From Cristatella mucedo (taxonomy: Eukaryota; Bryozoa; Phylactolaemata; Cristatellidae): 64,000 nt of DNA. Location of the stretch: NCBI GenBank assembly GCA_009760855.2, contig WPIO01000008.1, positions 7,620,501 to 7,684,500 of the forward strand, read 5' to 3'. Below are positions 19,691 through 30,340 of the stretch, one piece after another (position 1 is the first letter of the stretch; each line of letters begins with the position of its first letter). The translations under genes were made by a program, and so were the position numbers. The notes below the pieces were generated by a model that was given only the letters and a program-made list of their open reading frames with translations, was not told where the DNA came from and ran no database searches.

Positions 19691-20900
19691 AAAGAATATT
19701 GTAGATGAAATGATGTATACTGCAAGAGCACCAACTTTGAGAAATCACGTTGAACTTTTAAGTTCTCTCAAAAACAAAATGAAAATATACCTAGACCGAT
19801 AGCAGATACGGCGGAATCCTCGGCTGACAAGTTTAATTTGTTCCATGCCGGAGCTCGGAACTCAAATTATTCTTATTTCAAATCGATTTTCCCCATTGAA
19901 ATTAATTGAAATGCCATTAATTAGTTCCGGACCCCCCAAAAACTGCAACTTTTGGTCACAAGATTTTTTCATTTAAAAAGTACTTATAAGTAATGAATAT
20001 TGCTTTACAAACAATGCAATAGAATGTCTTGCAATAAACAAGTTTTATGAATCCTAATGTACAGGAGTAACTTGGAGATCAGACGACTTGAAGATGCTAA
20101 TAGAGTTAGAGGAGAAAATGTGAAAGGAATATCTTAATCTTATTCGCCAATTTTTGCCCTTTTTGCTAGTCTTTCCTCGCTTTCAGCTTATTGGCTAGGC
20201 TTTTACGCGGACGCGAAGACTGTTGTCAGTTATGCGAGCGACGATACTGCCTAAATAAAGTACAGTACGTACTTAGCTGTTCCTGCCATAGTCAAATTTA
20301 ACATCGGAGTCTGGCAATCTAGTGCTTCCAAGCACCGCGATGCCTTGCTCCTGTCTGCCTGTGAGCAAACCAACAGGTCATCTCTTGGTGTCACATCCGG
20401 GTCGTAGGGCAGCGTTTTGCAACGGAACGTCGTTCACTACCCTACCCTCATTGGCCTAAGTAACCACATGCAGTGTGTTCAGTTCGCTGTTCGCTGCGGC
20501 AACTAGCGGTGAAGTATCTTGAGCTGGCTCGTAACCCAAATTTTAGCTCGCAACTCAAAGCAGAAAAATCGGCCGAGAGACAGCTCGTATCTCGAAACAT
20601 TCATGGGTGGAAAACTCGTAAGCCGAGGTACCACTGTATTTAAAAAATACTTGAGGTTTTATCCTTAGGTTGGGATTCAGATCTAAGTAAAAAATAAGTA
20701 TACATGAATACAGCGAATGAGCTCTAGGTTGTGAAAAAGTGCGAAACAACACTTTGAATCTGGTGTCATTAAAGCAGTCCTAGATTGATACAAATACCAG
20801 CACAGAATAAGGCATGGGGAATAAGATATTAATACATGAACATGCTATAGAAGATTTACGTAGAAGTGGAAATGAAGCTCTCAGACTACCAATGATGACG
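19690..20900. other. Island segment with no assignable gene
   Basis: Mixed composition. The stretch 20.15-20.55 kb is less AT-rich (CTTGCTCCTGTCTGCCTGTG region) and may be another inserted host repeat. No frame with support was found. Confidence 0.4.
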
Positions 20901-20974
20901 AATTATTGTGAATACTGTAGGTTCCTCAGTAATTATCAACATTACAATTCAAAGCAATATTTAATTCGAGTTCA

Positions 20975-21530
20975 GCAGATTCATTGATAGTGACTACTGC
21001 TTAAGCTAGTAGTATAAAAAATAAAAAATAGTGCACAAAAAGGAGTAGAAATACAGATTATGCTAGCCGACGTCTTGCAGCATCGAGTGAATCGCAATAC
21101 GCGCTCGTTGAAACTTGATTCTGGATTCATTGAAACGGTAGTTACAAAACTATTCTGTGGTGAGAAAAGCCATCTGTCGCTACCTAAAGGAAATCCTGGA
21201 GAACGAGTTCCAGGTGGAATCTTCAATAATACTTGAGACATTCAGCATTAGGACCCTTCTCTAAATGCGAACAAAGTGTTAAATAAGGTTATATAAAGGT
21301 GTCAAAGATTTAGATAAAGAAGCTTTCGTTTACGATAAAATGTGCAATGAGACTATGAAACTAAAGGAACCGAAACGTATCAAACGGAGAAACGTATCCG
21401 ATATGGAGTTGGCCGAAATAGCAGCTAAACTCTGAAACGATGTGACGCAGTTTGAATGCTTTTGTAAAGATGCTACGAAGGTGACTACTTTCGTGGTGGG
21501 AAAAGCGTGGTTATTACTAGCACTTAAATA
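20975..21530 (+). pseudogene. Unassigned viral-like gene remnants (two frames)
   Basis: Frame 1 is open around 21060-21232 (MLADVLQHRVNRNTRSLKLD, SHLSLPKGNPGERVPGGIFN) and ends TGA. Another frame at 21297-21528 (KDLDKEAFVYDKMCNETMKL, VSDMELAEIAAKL, CFCKDATKVTTFVVGKAWLL) carries one TGA and ends TAA. Neither matches a family I know. Confidence 0.4.
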
Positions 21531-21539
21531 AAAAAAACT

Positions 21540-21740
21540 TCAGACAGAAAATTTAGGGAATTTTCCAGAATTTTCAGCTGCGAAATGCTTACAAGCTTGT
21601 ACAGCTTCTTCTATCGTTTGATGAAGGCTATGCCATCTCTTCACTACTCCATCAACACTCTTGTTGAAGTTAGCGAAATATTTATTACTAGAAGTAAGGT
21701 AAACGCCTTTCACACCTAATTTTTTTCTTAATAGAACCTC
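21540..21740 (-). pseudogene. Possible AP2-type DNA-binding domain
   Basis: On minus, LGVKGVYLTSSNKYFANFNK, then TIEEAVQACKHFAAENSGKF, fits the AP2 pattern GVxGV...KxYxAxx...T.EEAxxAxxxxA...GxF. AP2 domains occur in HNH-type and other mobile or viral genes. The ORF formally continues to 21806, but that part is antisense to the plus-strand frame from 21745. No catalytic domain was found next to it. Confidence 0.35.
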
Positions 21741-21744
21741 TATT

Positions 21745-22680
21745 ATGCAATTTGGCGAAGCAGTTGCGAGTCTAAGAGAAATTAGAAACAATTCGAATCT
21801 TGTCATGTTTGAGCTGAATGGAAAAGATATAGAGTTTATACGCGAAACGTTTGCATGTAACGTGGAAAACAGAAAGTTAAGAAGTTGGGTTAAGAATATC
21901 CCGATTGACGGACACGATTAATGCGTTTTAGATCTCACGAAGGAAGATTCTAATTGAAAGTTTTGGCAGGTAGATCCAGACAGTAACTACCCATTGTTTA
22001 GGAATCCCTTTGTATAGAAGATGAGTCATAGTAGAAAGTGATTTAAAGAACAATAGGAATACTTTAATGATACGGAGAGAAATAATAACGCGAGACTTTT
22101 TTATATTGAGCACGAAATGCAAATGTTAAGAGATTAAATGAAAAAAGAAACTTGGCAGAAACGTCTTTGGATAGATGAGCTATCGAAATGGCTACCAAGT
22201 AACGCAATTCTGATATTAGCGATTTATCATATATAGAGTAGCATTGATTGGCTGCAATCAAACCTCCCTCTGGCTGCTTCAATTAGGACTCCTAATAGGG
22301 AAGCTCCTGGTGTAAACGTCAGTAGAACGTTAATTAATGTGGCTAAGAGGATTAAATAAGAAAAGATAGAGGCACTGGAAATCTAATTCGCTTCTATAAC
22401 AAATGCACCTAATGAGGAAACTAGAAATATATTTATTTAACTTAAAGATAACATTGCACAATTTACGGAATAAATCCTAGCATAGAAAATTCTACAGAAA
22501 GGTCTACAGCTACTATGAAATTAGTTAGACTGATGGACTAACTAACTAAAGTGCACAAGTTCGATAAAAAAAATTGTTAGTGGCATACTCAAGAGTGTGA
22601 ATGTAGTAACTAGAGGATTCAAGGTATCACTTAAAAAGATTGAGGATCTGGTAAAGGAGCAAGTAGCTATTTAACTTCTA
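21745..22680 (+). pseudogene. Unassigned viral-like gene with repeated in-frame TAA/TAG
   Basis: From ATG 21745 one frame stays coherent to about 22468 without an indel: MQFGEAVASLREIRNNSNLV, FELNGKDIEFIRETF, YIEHEMQMLRD, WIDELSKWLPSNAILILAIY, IRTPNREAPGVNVSRTLINV, ITNAPNEETRNIFI. It is interrupted by TAA (21919, 22135, 22357, 22384, 22438), TAG (22015, 22054, 22234) and TGA (21955, 22039). Frameshifts follow near 22470 and at the A8 run at about 22566. The later part (VSLKKIEDLVKEQVAI) looks coiled-coil. Function unknown. Confidence 0.5.
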
Positions 22681-22808
22681 ATTCATTTACAAAGACAAGT
22701 GGATCAGTAAACATTTCGCTGAAAAATGTTAAGGATATAACTATCTTAAAAATATTACCGACATTAACACTATTTTTATGCATAGATTGTCTTGAGGATC
22801 TGAAAAAG

Positions 22809-23175
22809 TTAATAATAATACTAATACATTTGATATAGTGCCCTCAGAGAACTCAATCTCCTTCTAGGTGCTTTACATTTACTGCAAAGGAAGCACGATC
22901 GAATGGTTAGTGTTAGCCTGCTTAATAAACAACCACACTGACATGGATAGGGTAGCATGTAAGTGTGGTTAGTGGCAGCATGCCCAGTATCAGCACGCAT
23001 AAGCACGTGAAGGACAAATCAAAAGGACCCACTAAATGCTGCGGTGAATAGATGCGTTTTGTTTTGAAATGTGGTCAAGTCAGGAGATGTCGTGACGCAA
23101 GTTGGGAGTGAGTTCCGGGCTTTGGGAGCATACGAGTTATATGCACGGGCTCCAAAGGATTTGAGGTTTGAGGTT
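22809..23175 (-). mobile_element. L2-like LINE 3' end inserted in the island
   Basis: The (ATT)-type tail, GGTGCTTTACATTTACTGCA and 3' UTR blocks are shared with the copies at 10.4, 13.0 and 19.2 kb. It ends in a short duplication TTGAGGTTTGAGGTTTGAAG at about 23160. Confidence 0.85.
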
Positions 23176-23179
23176 TGAA

Positions 23180-24530
23180 GTTATACCATTGAGACCTGGC
23201 AATAATTCAGCATTTACATTTAAAGGATTTCCAACTGGTGTGATAGATGCTATCAATAACAGCTTGGTGCACAGCGGAATCACTGAAGAGTTACACAATG
23301 GTGCTAATACTGCAACTTTAAAAGGATAGATAACTCTTCCACCTGGAAGTACTTAACTACCTGGTAAACCAAAGATTAATCCGATTTTAGGATGTTCTGC
23401 TCATGCTAATATGACGGACGGACGCAAACTTTTCTACTTTATATCGTGAAATCACAAATTCTGTCAGCAGTACTGTGAACACTAACAAGTATTTCAAAAA
23501 CTATTTTCTGTGTAGGTTGTACTAGCATGATTATGGTGCATTGCGATAAGATGCAAACATTTACGAGCAACAAAATTCAAACTCAAATAAAGAGGAAAGT
23601 TTGTTTTTAATTAAAGTTAGGGTGAACTGGTGGCTTAATAACCTTGATATCCCAAACATCACGTTGGATCTACAATTTAAATTATATTTGAGTATGGTTT
23701 ACTGATCAGAGTGGATTACCTTAGGAGTTTACTGAAGAAGAAATTGTTTTAGACATATAAATATTACAAAGTTGATAAAAACATGGTGTTATTAAATTCT
23801 TCAGTACTAGTGTCGATAAATCTGAATGAGGGTAACTCTAAATCCAAAGTTATGCACTAAAGAATAAAAATAAATTGGTCTTAAAGTATTAGAATTTACA
23901 TATGCGAATCAATCAGTGTCAAAAATTGACGCAACGATTAACGCTTCATATTACGAGTAGACCTATAAGAACAATGCATTCGAATTCATCACCGTTGCAC
24001 CTAGGTTTTGTGAAAATGCTTCATTAGTTATGGCGTTAAGCACAGCTTTATTCACGGTTTCATTTGGTGATAATATCATATTCAAGCTGGATGGTTATGG
24101 AAAATTTGTCACGCAAGTAAAGGGAAACTATATAGTATTTCTATGATGAAAGCATTAGCTGGTAGAACTAATTCTGTCGGCGATACGCAATGCTTCATTT
24201 CCATCTTGAAAGGATCCTTTGACCCTGCCATGGTAGGAGGTACGCCTTATGAAGAAATGAAGAAAGTAATGTATTTTTCCGGAACGCATGTTGCACAGAC
24301 CAAGATGCAAATACAATCGAACGAAGATGTGAATGAAAAGCAGTGCGAAGCAAGTTATTAGTCTTGGATTTTGGAGATATATTTTCAGATAGAAAAGTAG
24401 ACATGCACATTGGCTATCCATCCTTTCTAGATCTTATTTTTAGCGTAATCAATGAAATAGCGAGTTACAGATTTACTTTAACGGATCATAATGGGAAAAC
24501 TTGGCCGCCACTGGAAAAACTGTAGTGACC
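23180..24530 (+). pseudogene. Viral-like structural gene remnants
   Basis: Coherent pieces in order: EVIPLRPGNNSAFTFKGFPT through KPKINPILGCSAHANMTDGR (23181-23440, TAG and TAA inside); KVRVNWWLNNLDIPNITLDL (about 23625); FTYANQSVSKIDATINASYY to NALSTALFTV-like text ending with FKLDGYGKFVTQVKG (23890-24130); ORF 24143-24361 (RTNSVGDTQCFISILKGSFD); and 24343-24525. At least three frameshifts separate them. The Asn/Thr-rich beta-type composition suggests a capsid or fibre relative. No family is assigned. Confidence 0.4.
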
Positions 24531-24893
24531 GTTGTTGAAATGTGATTAGAACGAATATAGAGAGCAAGATTGGCTAGACTAGAGTACGTGGAGGTATGGA
24601 AAATTCTCTCTTTAGACAGGAGCTATTAATAGGGTAATTGCTGGCGGACTTAAAAAGCAGTCTAAATAGGTAAAGAACATGGTAAAGATCGTGCTAGTGG
24701 ATTAAAAAGCAGCAGTGGACGCTGGCAGTTATGCTGAAAATAAGGTTAAAGGCTAACAAATTTAACAGCACGAAAGAAGCGAAGGCCACTCAAAATAGAT
24801 TGTAAGCTGTAAAAAAAAGAGAGAGATGAAGAGAAGCAAAACCAAAATATGATGGGGCTTTAGAGAGGTTATACAGCAAAGAGAAGATAAGGA

Positions 24894-24895
<2 letters not shown>

Positions 24896-24958
<63 letters not shown>

Positions 24959-24975
24959 CATATATATACACACAC

Positions 24976-25006
<31 letters not shown>

Positions 25007-25008
25007 AC
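24896..25008. repeat. (TA)n microsatellite
   Basis: About 55 bp of pure TA are followed by TACA/TATA variants. This microsatellite interrupts the island. Tyr/Ile ORFs here are repeat translations. Confidence 0.95.
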
Positions 25009-25319
25009 AAAGAGAAAGTGAAGAAGAGGATTATGAACGAAGGTTAAGAGAAAGTGATTTTGTAAGCTACAAAAAATTTTACAGATCGATGACTAGCACG
25101 GCGAAAAAGAACCATTGAAAGAAATGGGAAGCCAAGATATCGATAGCCACCCAAATATAAAACTGCATCTCCAGTAATACAGAAATACGGAGCTTCCTCG
25201 ATTAGAATTGGTGGTTTATATATTAGAAAAAGAAGATAAATATTGTCAAGTCCTCTCATTATAGGGGTAATGTATTTTGATGCATATAGGATGTTTCACA
25301 TGACGGATCGAGAACTGCC

Positions 25320-26505
25320 TCTGGCACTCATCTATAGCTTTCAATACTATGAGTACCCTCCGGCTGATGGAACTGCAGGAGAGCGCCATCACTCCTGCAG
25401 TTCCTAGCGTTCGCTTCTTCGTAGATGCTAGGAGTTCGAATTAATTTTTGCTATCCGATGCTTATATATTGATTGAGGGTCAGATACAGTTTGGCAAGCA
25501 GCTGCAGTTCACAGTACGAGTTCAACTAGAGATGCTTACGCTAATCGAGCTGATGGTGAAGTAGCTTTCCTTATCAATGGTGTTGCGTAGCTTTTCGATT
25601 AAATACGATTGAAAGTTGGAGATTTTGAGATTGAATCACACAATTAAGATTACTCGATGGTAAAGTACATCAATGATTGTAGAGACGCTGTTGTATCTAT
25701 ATGATCTTAATAGGGGAAAGGTTTGATATCATTCTAGAGAAACGACGAAGGTAATACTGATACTACTTACTATGGAACTGCTACTGTACCTGTAAATCCA
25801 AATGCTCCTAATTCGTTGCACTTGCAGCATTTAAAGGTTATGTTGTGCCCCTGATATTAATACAACATGCACTGCAGCTGATACGACAACGTTGAGTGTG
25901 TTATGAGAAAACTATCTGAATGAGTGCAGGGCGATGAAAATGGTTACTTTAGTGGAATCTTGCTTCTATAGAATTTTAGGATTTTGCACGGATAAAGATA
26001 CGGCTTTGTGCAACACTAACATTGAACTGCTACAAGAAATGGAATGCTGGAGATATGAATGCGATACACATTAAGTCAACAGCTCCAGCAGTATTTGCGC
26101 CTATTCCAGCTAATGGAACAACTAGTGCCGCTAGAGTTTTCATGGATAAAATTTAACTCATCTTTTCTCAAATTACGCCTAGCATACTGATACAAAAGTC
26201 TCTCACTGATAAGATGCTTGAATCTAATAGAAGAATTAAATACATTTCTAGAAACAGGCGTCATGATGCTTTACATGTAACTGAAAGTATTTAACAGACA
26301 TATGCACTTAACATTCAAGCGCACGATGAAACGATTAGGTGGCCAATCGTTGAGCATCTCAACGTTAGCAAGTTTAAAACCTACACCGAAAATGTTGCAG
26401 TTTTTAGTCGTGCAAACCTTGAAAGCATCCCAGTGAGACCTGGAGGTGGAACTCAGAATCCAGAACTGATGCGAGTGAATTACGCTAAGCCAATGCCCCA
26501 TGGCA
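25320..26505 (+). pseudogene. Double-jelly-roll major capsid-like gene remnant
   Basis: An N-terminal strand LSDAYILIEGQIQ (frame at about 25459) is followed, after a frameshift, by ADGEVAFLINGVA, LFD and IRLKVGDFEIESHN, a pattern I associate with the first jelly roll of hexon-like capsid proteins of Polintons and virophages. It continues with DEGNTDTTYYGTATVPVNPN. After another shift, a long frame 26055-26508 has STAPAVFAPIPANGTTSAAR, NRRIKYISRNRRHDALHV and VRPGGGTQNPELMRVNYAKP. Stops: TAG 25588, TAA 25600, TAA 25645, TGA 25702, TAA 25708, TAG 25711 and 25735, plus two TAA later. Such capsid proteins form trimers on icosahedral particles. The family call needs a profile search. Confidence 0.45.
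25366..25403 (+). other. Inverted repeat, 13-bp arms
   Basis: GGAACTGCAGGAG and CTCCTGCAGTTCC flank a short loop at the 5' side of the capsid-like gene. It could be a hairpin in RNA. The role is unknown. Confidence 0.6.
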
Positions 26506-27460
26506 TACACGGACTTTACTCAGTTTGAGAAACAGCTCCAACGAGTAAGCGAAAGCTTAGCTGGTACTGAAAGTCATCTTCCTGATTTTATCGCTCAGTA
26601 CCCTTTCCACATTATCGATCAAAGAACTAACGAACAATTGCTTAGGACTAGTAATATCCTCGACTTTAGTATTAAATATTGCAGATTTCTTTACAAATTC
26701 ACAAGATAATGATGTCTGAAATAGAACTCGGTTGATCTTCACGTTAATAGAGACGGTGCTGGTTTTAGAGCATTAAAACCACCTACAGTTCAGGTTCCCA
26801 TCAATTAATTTAAACAAGTTTTATATTGTAAATGATTGGAGCAAGGTAGGGATGAATGATTCGACTTTATCAAGTTAAACATTGGTGGATCCGAAGTATA
26901 TTTGATATTAGCTAACGAAGCAGTCAATACAAATTTAAAAGTTGAAGATGAAATGATACAATAAATGATACGTAGGAAAGTTGAAAAATATGTATGAAAT
27001 AAATCTCTAGAATTAAGAGCTCCCTTGCATATTTGGAAAAACGTTGGAATCGATAGTTGCAAAATTACTAGAAATGAAATTGTTAAGTGCTATAACTAAC
27101 ACTAGCGATTTTTTCTCTGAAGATAAATGTTATCAGTTTAGTCCTGATGGACAAAATTGCATTGGAGACTCTAAGAAAACTCAGAAATAAAATGCCTATG
27201 GTCTAGGTGATCTATTGAAGGTGATATACTTCTACAATATGAAGCTCAATGTTTGCTAGTAATTTACGTGTTAGAAATGAAGAATTTTATTCTGAGAATT
27301 TGAAATATGTACTCTAGGCCCCAATTGCTTTCATGAGTCTAAAGAATATATCGCTGCTGGAAGAGTTAGTATACCCACAAAAGAAGACATTAACATTTCA
27401 AAGTGTAAATCTTTATTTTTAAATCTACTCAGGGATGTGGCGTTACAATTTTGAGCTTAT
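26500..27460 (+). pseudogene. Viral-like gene remnants downstream of capsid-like gene
   Basis: The clean ORF 26500-26709 (TDFTQFEKQLQRVSESLAGT, PFHIIDQRTNEQLLRTSNIL) overlaps the end of the capsid-like frame and may be its true continuation or a minor capsid gene. Farther on, DFFSEDKCYQFSPDGQNCIG (about 27105-27170) lies just after a T6 run where the frame changes. Unassigned. Confidence 0.4.
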
Positions 27461-27654
27461 TCTATATCAAAACATGTTAAATTCCATAAATAGAAAGTAA
27501 AAGGATACGATAAATAACTCAAATGTAAGCAAAATGTGTATACAAACCGTTAAAGAATCCGATGAAAATAAGAGTAAAAGATTATATATATATATATATA
27601 TCCACTGTTAGCAGAATTAATCAACAAAGCTAAAGTTAAAATTTATAATATAGA

Positions 27655-28250
27655 GTGCTTAGAAAAGGAGACTATATTGCCACTGTCTGGTATGAGTTAT
27701 ACAGACTTGGATATGAGTGGCAACACAATCTAAATTTTAGAGATTCAGGCATTCCAGGAGATGCAGTGAATAAACATTATGCGGTTGAGAACTTCCAAGA
27801 TTATTTATTGCGACTATCGTATCCAAAATTGCTCAGGTAAGATATTGACAAACGCTGGTGCTGCTGTTAATGCTAATGATTCGGTTGTGAAAACTCAATC
27901 GAATTCTTAAGTTAATAAAGCTATGGATACAATGACTGGAGATTTGAACACGGATTGATGCGCGATAACGTCTAGTTATTGGCACTCATCTTTTACTAAT
28001 CTCACCGCTTTGGGTAATAACTTTTGCGTTACGTAGGCGCTATTAAACGAGATGTTATTTTAAAGTCTGTTTCCGTACGATATGACCTAAGCATGGTTAA
28101 TAATAAGATAACCAATTAAATAAATCCTGAAAATCCTAATGATGCAGCTAACAAATCTTTTGCTGATAGCGTTGATGGCAAAAGAGTAAGCGAAGTAGTA
28201 GTGCTGTCGTTACCTGGAAGGTGGAATACCACTCTCTACTAGCTATACTT
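27655..28250 (+). pseudogene. Fibre/collar-motif protein remnant (plus)
   Basis: Three motif units are visible: TDLDMSGNTI followed one frame over by GIPGDAVNKHYAVENF (27690-27800); MDTMTGDLNTD with FTNLTALGNN (27925-28025); and YDLSMVNNKITN, a TAA, then INPENPNDAANKSFADSVDG (28078-28190). The DAxNKxYxxS ending is the most diagnostic part. These units form trimeric fibre shafts in phages and resemble those on the minus strand at 17 kb. Frameshifts and stops make it non-functional under the standard code. Confidence 0.55.
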
Positions 28251-28500
28251 GACCAGCCATTGATAAAACTCCCATAAAACAATAACTTCTTTACACGCGG
28301 TAACGTGGTGACTTGGATGAAAGTGATAAGTGCGTGCCTTTATTTCACAACTTAATATCGCATCGCCTTCTGGGGATATGATGATATATCAGTAGAGGAT
28401 GGAGATATCAACTTGTATTTACTGGAATTATAGCTGGTTTTAAAGTTAAATTTGGCACAGGAAACGCAAATGTTAGTCTCCTAACCACTTAGATGGCAAC

Positions 28501-28767
28501 ATGAAGAGAGTAGGGGAAAATATTAGAAATGATACTTCCCAAATCTTTGCGATGTTCCTTTTTATATTGAGTATGATTAAAGATTATAATAATCGCTTCA
28601 GCTATCTTGTTAAAAAGATCCGGTTAATAATGGTTGATGAAAGGAGTGCAATCTCAATTAGTTTAGAATACTCTCTTCTAGATTTGAAATGCGTAAATCC
28701 CCAACTAATGAATGCATGGCTTCAAATTCTTTTTATCTTGAAAAATATTAGAGACATTGTCGAATAA
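28501..28767 (+). CDS. Unassigned island ORF, 88 codons
   Basis: MKRVGENIRNDTSQ leads to two hydrophobic segments (IFAMFLFILSMI and AWLQILFILKNI) and a charged middle. It could encode a small membrane protein, or be a chance frame. No family was recognised and no ribosome-context information applies. Confidence 0.3.
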   Translation: MKRVGENIRNDTSQIFAMFLFILSMIKDYNNRFSYLVKKIRLIMVDERSAISISLEYSLLDLKCVNPQLMNAWLQILFILKNIRDIVE

Positions 28768-28969
28768 TCCTTGCAAACTAATCCGTAACATTTTATGCTT
28801 ACCTCACTATCGCTCGTAAATTAAGTTTTTGTATCATTCTTATCCCAGTAAGAACACATTAACTTGTAGCGTCTTATGTTTGGAGGTTGAAAACTGATGC
28901 AAATTAATTCTGATTTTCAAGCATTCATCAATTCTTAAACGTCTGGAGACGTCAACTTTAGTTTACACA

Positions 28970-29102
28970 GCTTGCAAATGTAATGTATCTCCGTCTGTTA
29001 CTCCACAAAGTCATAAAGACCATGTGGGTGTAACGCAGGAGAGTTTTGTATAGCCCAGTCACAGCCTAAGCGGCTTTCGGTACGCATTCGGTAGCCAAAT
29101 CA
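28970..29102 (+). repeat. Host repeat R3 inside the island
   Basis: CCGTCTGTTACTCCACAAAG, GCAGGAGAGTTTTGTATAGC and GGTACGCATTCGGTAGCCAA match copies at 7.0 kb and 38.0 kb. It sits immediately before the integrase-like fragment. Confidence 0.8.
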
Positions 29103-29164
29103 AATCAGAGCCATATATTAAATAGAAGAAATGTCTTTAGAAACGTTAAATGAAAGAAAAAGAA

Positions 29165-29461
29165 ATGGTAATTATGAAGAGAATGCAACTACCAGCCAAG
29201 TATTCAAGAGCAGAGCTAGAACAAATCTTTCGTGGTTTCTTTAACGTTATCATACCAAATGATCAACATCAAGCTCGTCTACTCTACTTACCTAATGAAA
29301 AAGGTTACAAGTAAGCATTGTGAGCTATAGATTTGGCGAGTAGGTATAAAGATATGAATAACCTCTAAGGACGTTTAAAGACAAAAACTGCTAAAGATGT
29401 GAGAAATCATCGATCATTATTTCCTGCAACTCACTCATCTTTGAGGAAGCACTTCTTCAGA
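29165..29461 (+). pseudogene. Retroviral-type integrase fragment (Polinton-like)
   Basis: Frame from ATG 29165: LPAKYSRAELEQIFRGF, then QARLLYLPNEKGYK, TAA (29312), AL, TGA (29321), AIDLASRYKDMNNL, TAA (29366), LKTKTAKDV. LLYLPN-x-x-GYK...xIDxASRYK followed by KTAK is the conserved stretch around the first catalytic Asp (the D of AID) of Polinton/Maverick DDE integrases. The second Asp and the Glu are not visible in frame, so the fragment is incomplete. The TAA at 29312 falls where the family usually has an aromatic residue. The enzyme would join element ends to host DNA. Confidence 0.6.
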
Positions 29462-29754
29462 TAATGCGCTCTTTTCTAATTAATTCGTTTGCAACTAGTT
29501 CGGTGTTTTTTCTTTAATTTGTGAAATAATAGCTACGAGAGAACCTACAAGCTAAAAGCTATGGAAATGTAACGAGATTAATCTACCTCGTTGACTAAGA
29601 ACTTATAATTGCGGTAAGAACAGCGTTAAAGACGATCAAGAATTGATATATGTATAAAGCTAACGTAATTTTCTTCAAACAAGATCAAATCTTGTCGCTT
29701 TCAGTTATAAGATAGGCATACTTTTCCTTAGTGAACTCTTCTCTTAGGTTACGC

Positions 29755-30150
29755 TTCTTCTTATCCTTGCTAATTGAAAATGAATCAATAGAAAATCAGT
29801 CGGGGGAAGAAATACAGAGAGTGCTGCTACGATTAAGTGTTGATTTATTGGTGCGAATGAAATTATTATACTTGATTGAAACTAAGTCTGATAACCTGGT
29901 CAAGTATTGATCAACTGGACGATTGCAATCAGTATTAGAGTCGAAAAGAGTTGTCTATGTGTGCATCAGGTGTATTAACTTCGCAGGAACATCCGCTAAC
30001 AAATAAAAAGTAATCAGCTGAATTTGACGATGGATGACATTATGTTGAGAATGTTTTTGAGACAATCTCTAACGATAATGCAAGGTAAGAGATAACCTGC
30101 AATAGGTAGCGAGTGATCGAAATGTCTCCTTACATTTTTGAATCCTTCTT
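29755..30150 (+). pseudogene. Unassigned viral-like gene remnant 4
   Basis: The frame LLIENESIENQSGEEIQRVL, LLRLSVDLLVRMKLLYLIET ends TGA near 29907. A second frame ASGVLTSQEHPLTNKK, EFDDG, HYVENVFETISNDNA follows with TAA and TGA. This may be the C-terminal part of the integrase region or a separate gene. Confidence 0.35.
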
Positions 30151-30340
30151 CAATCGCTTCATCTCTATGAAATGTGTGTATTGTCTATTTAAAAAAAGAT
30201 AAGTAGCTAAAATAGAACAATAACTAATACTTTCCATTCGCCTAAGACAGAAAGGAAGGAGTAAAAGAACACGAGCAATAACCTAGGTCCTTATATCTAG
30301 ACTTCTTATACTCTTCGTATATACAAGTGATATAGTTCAA

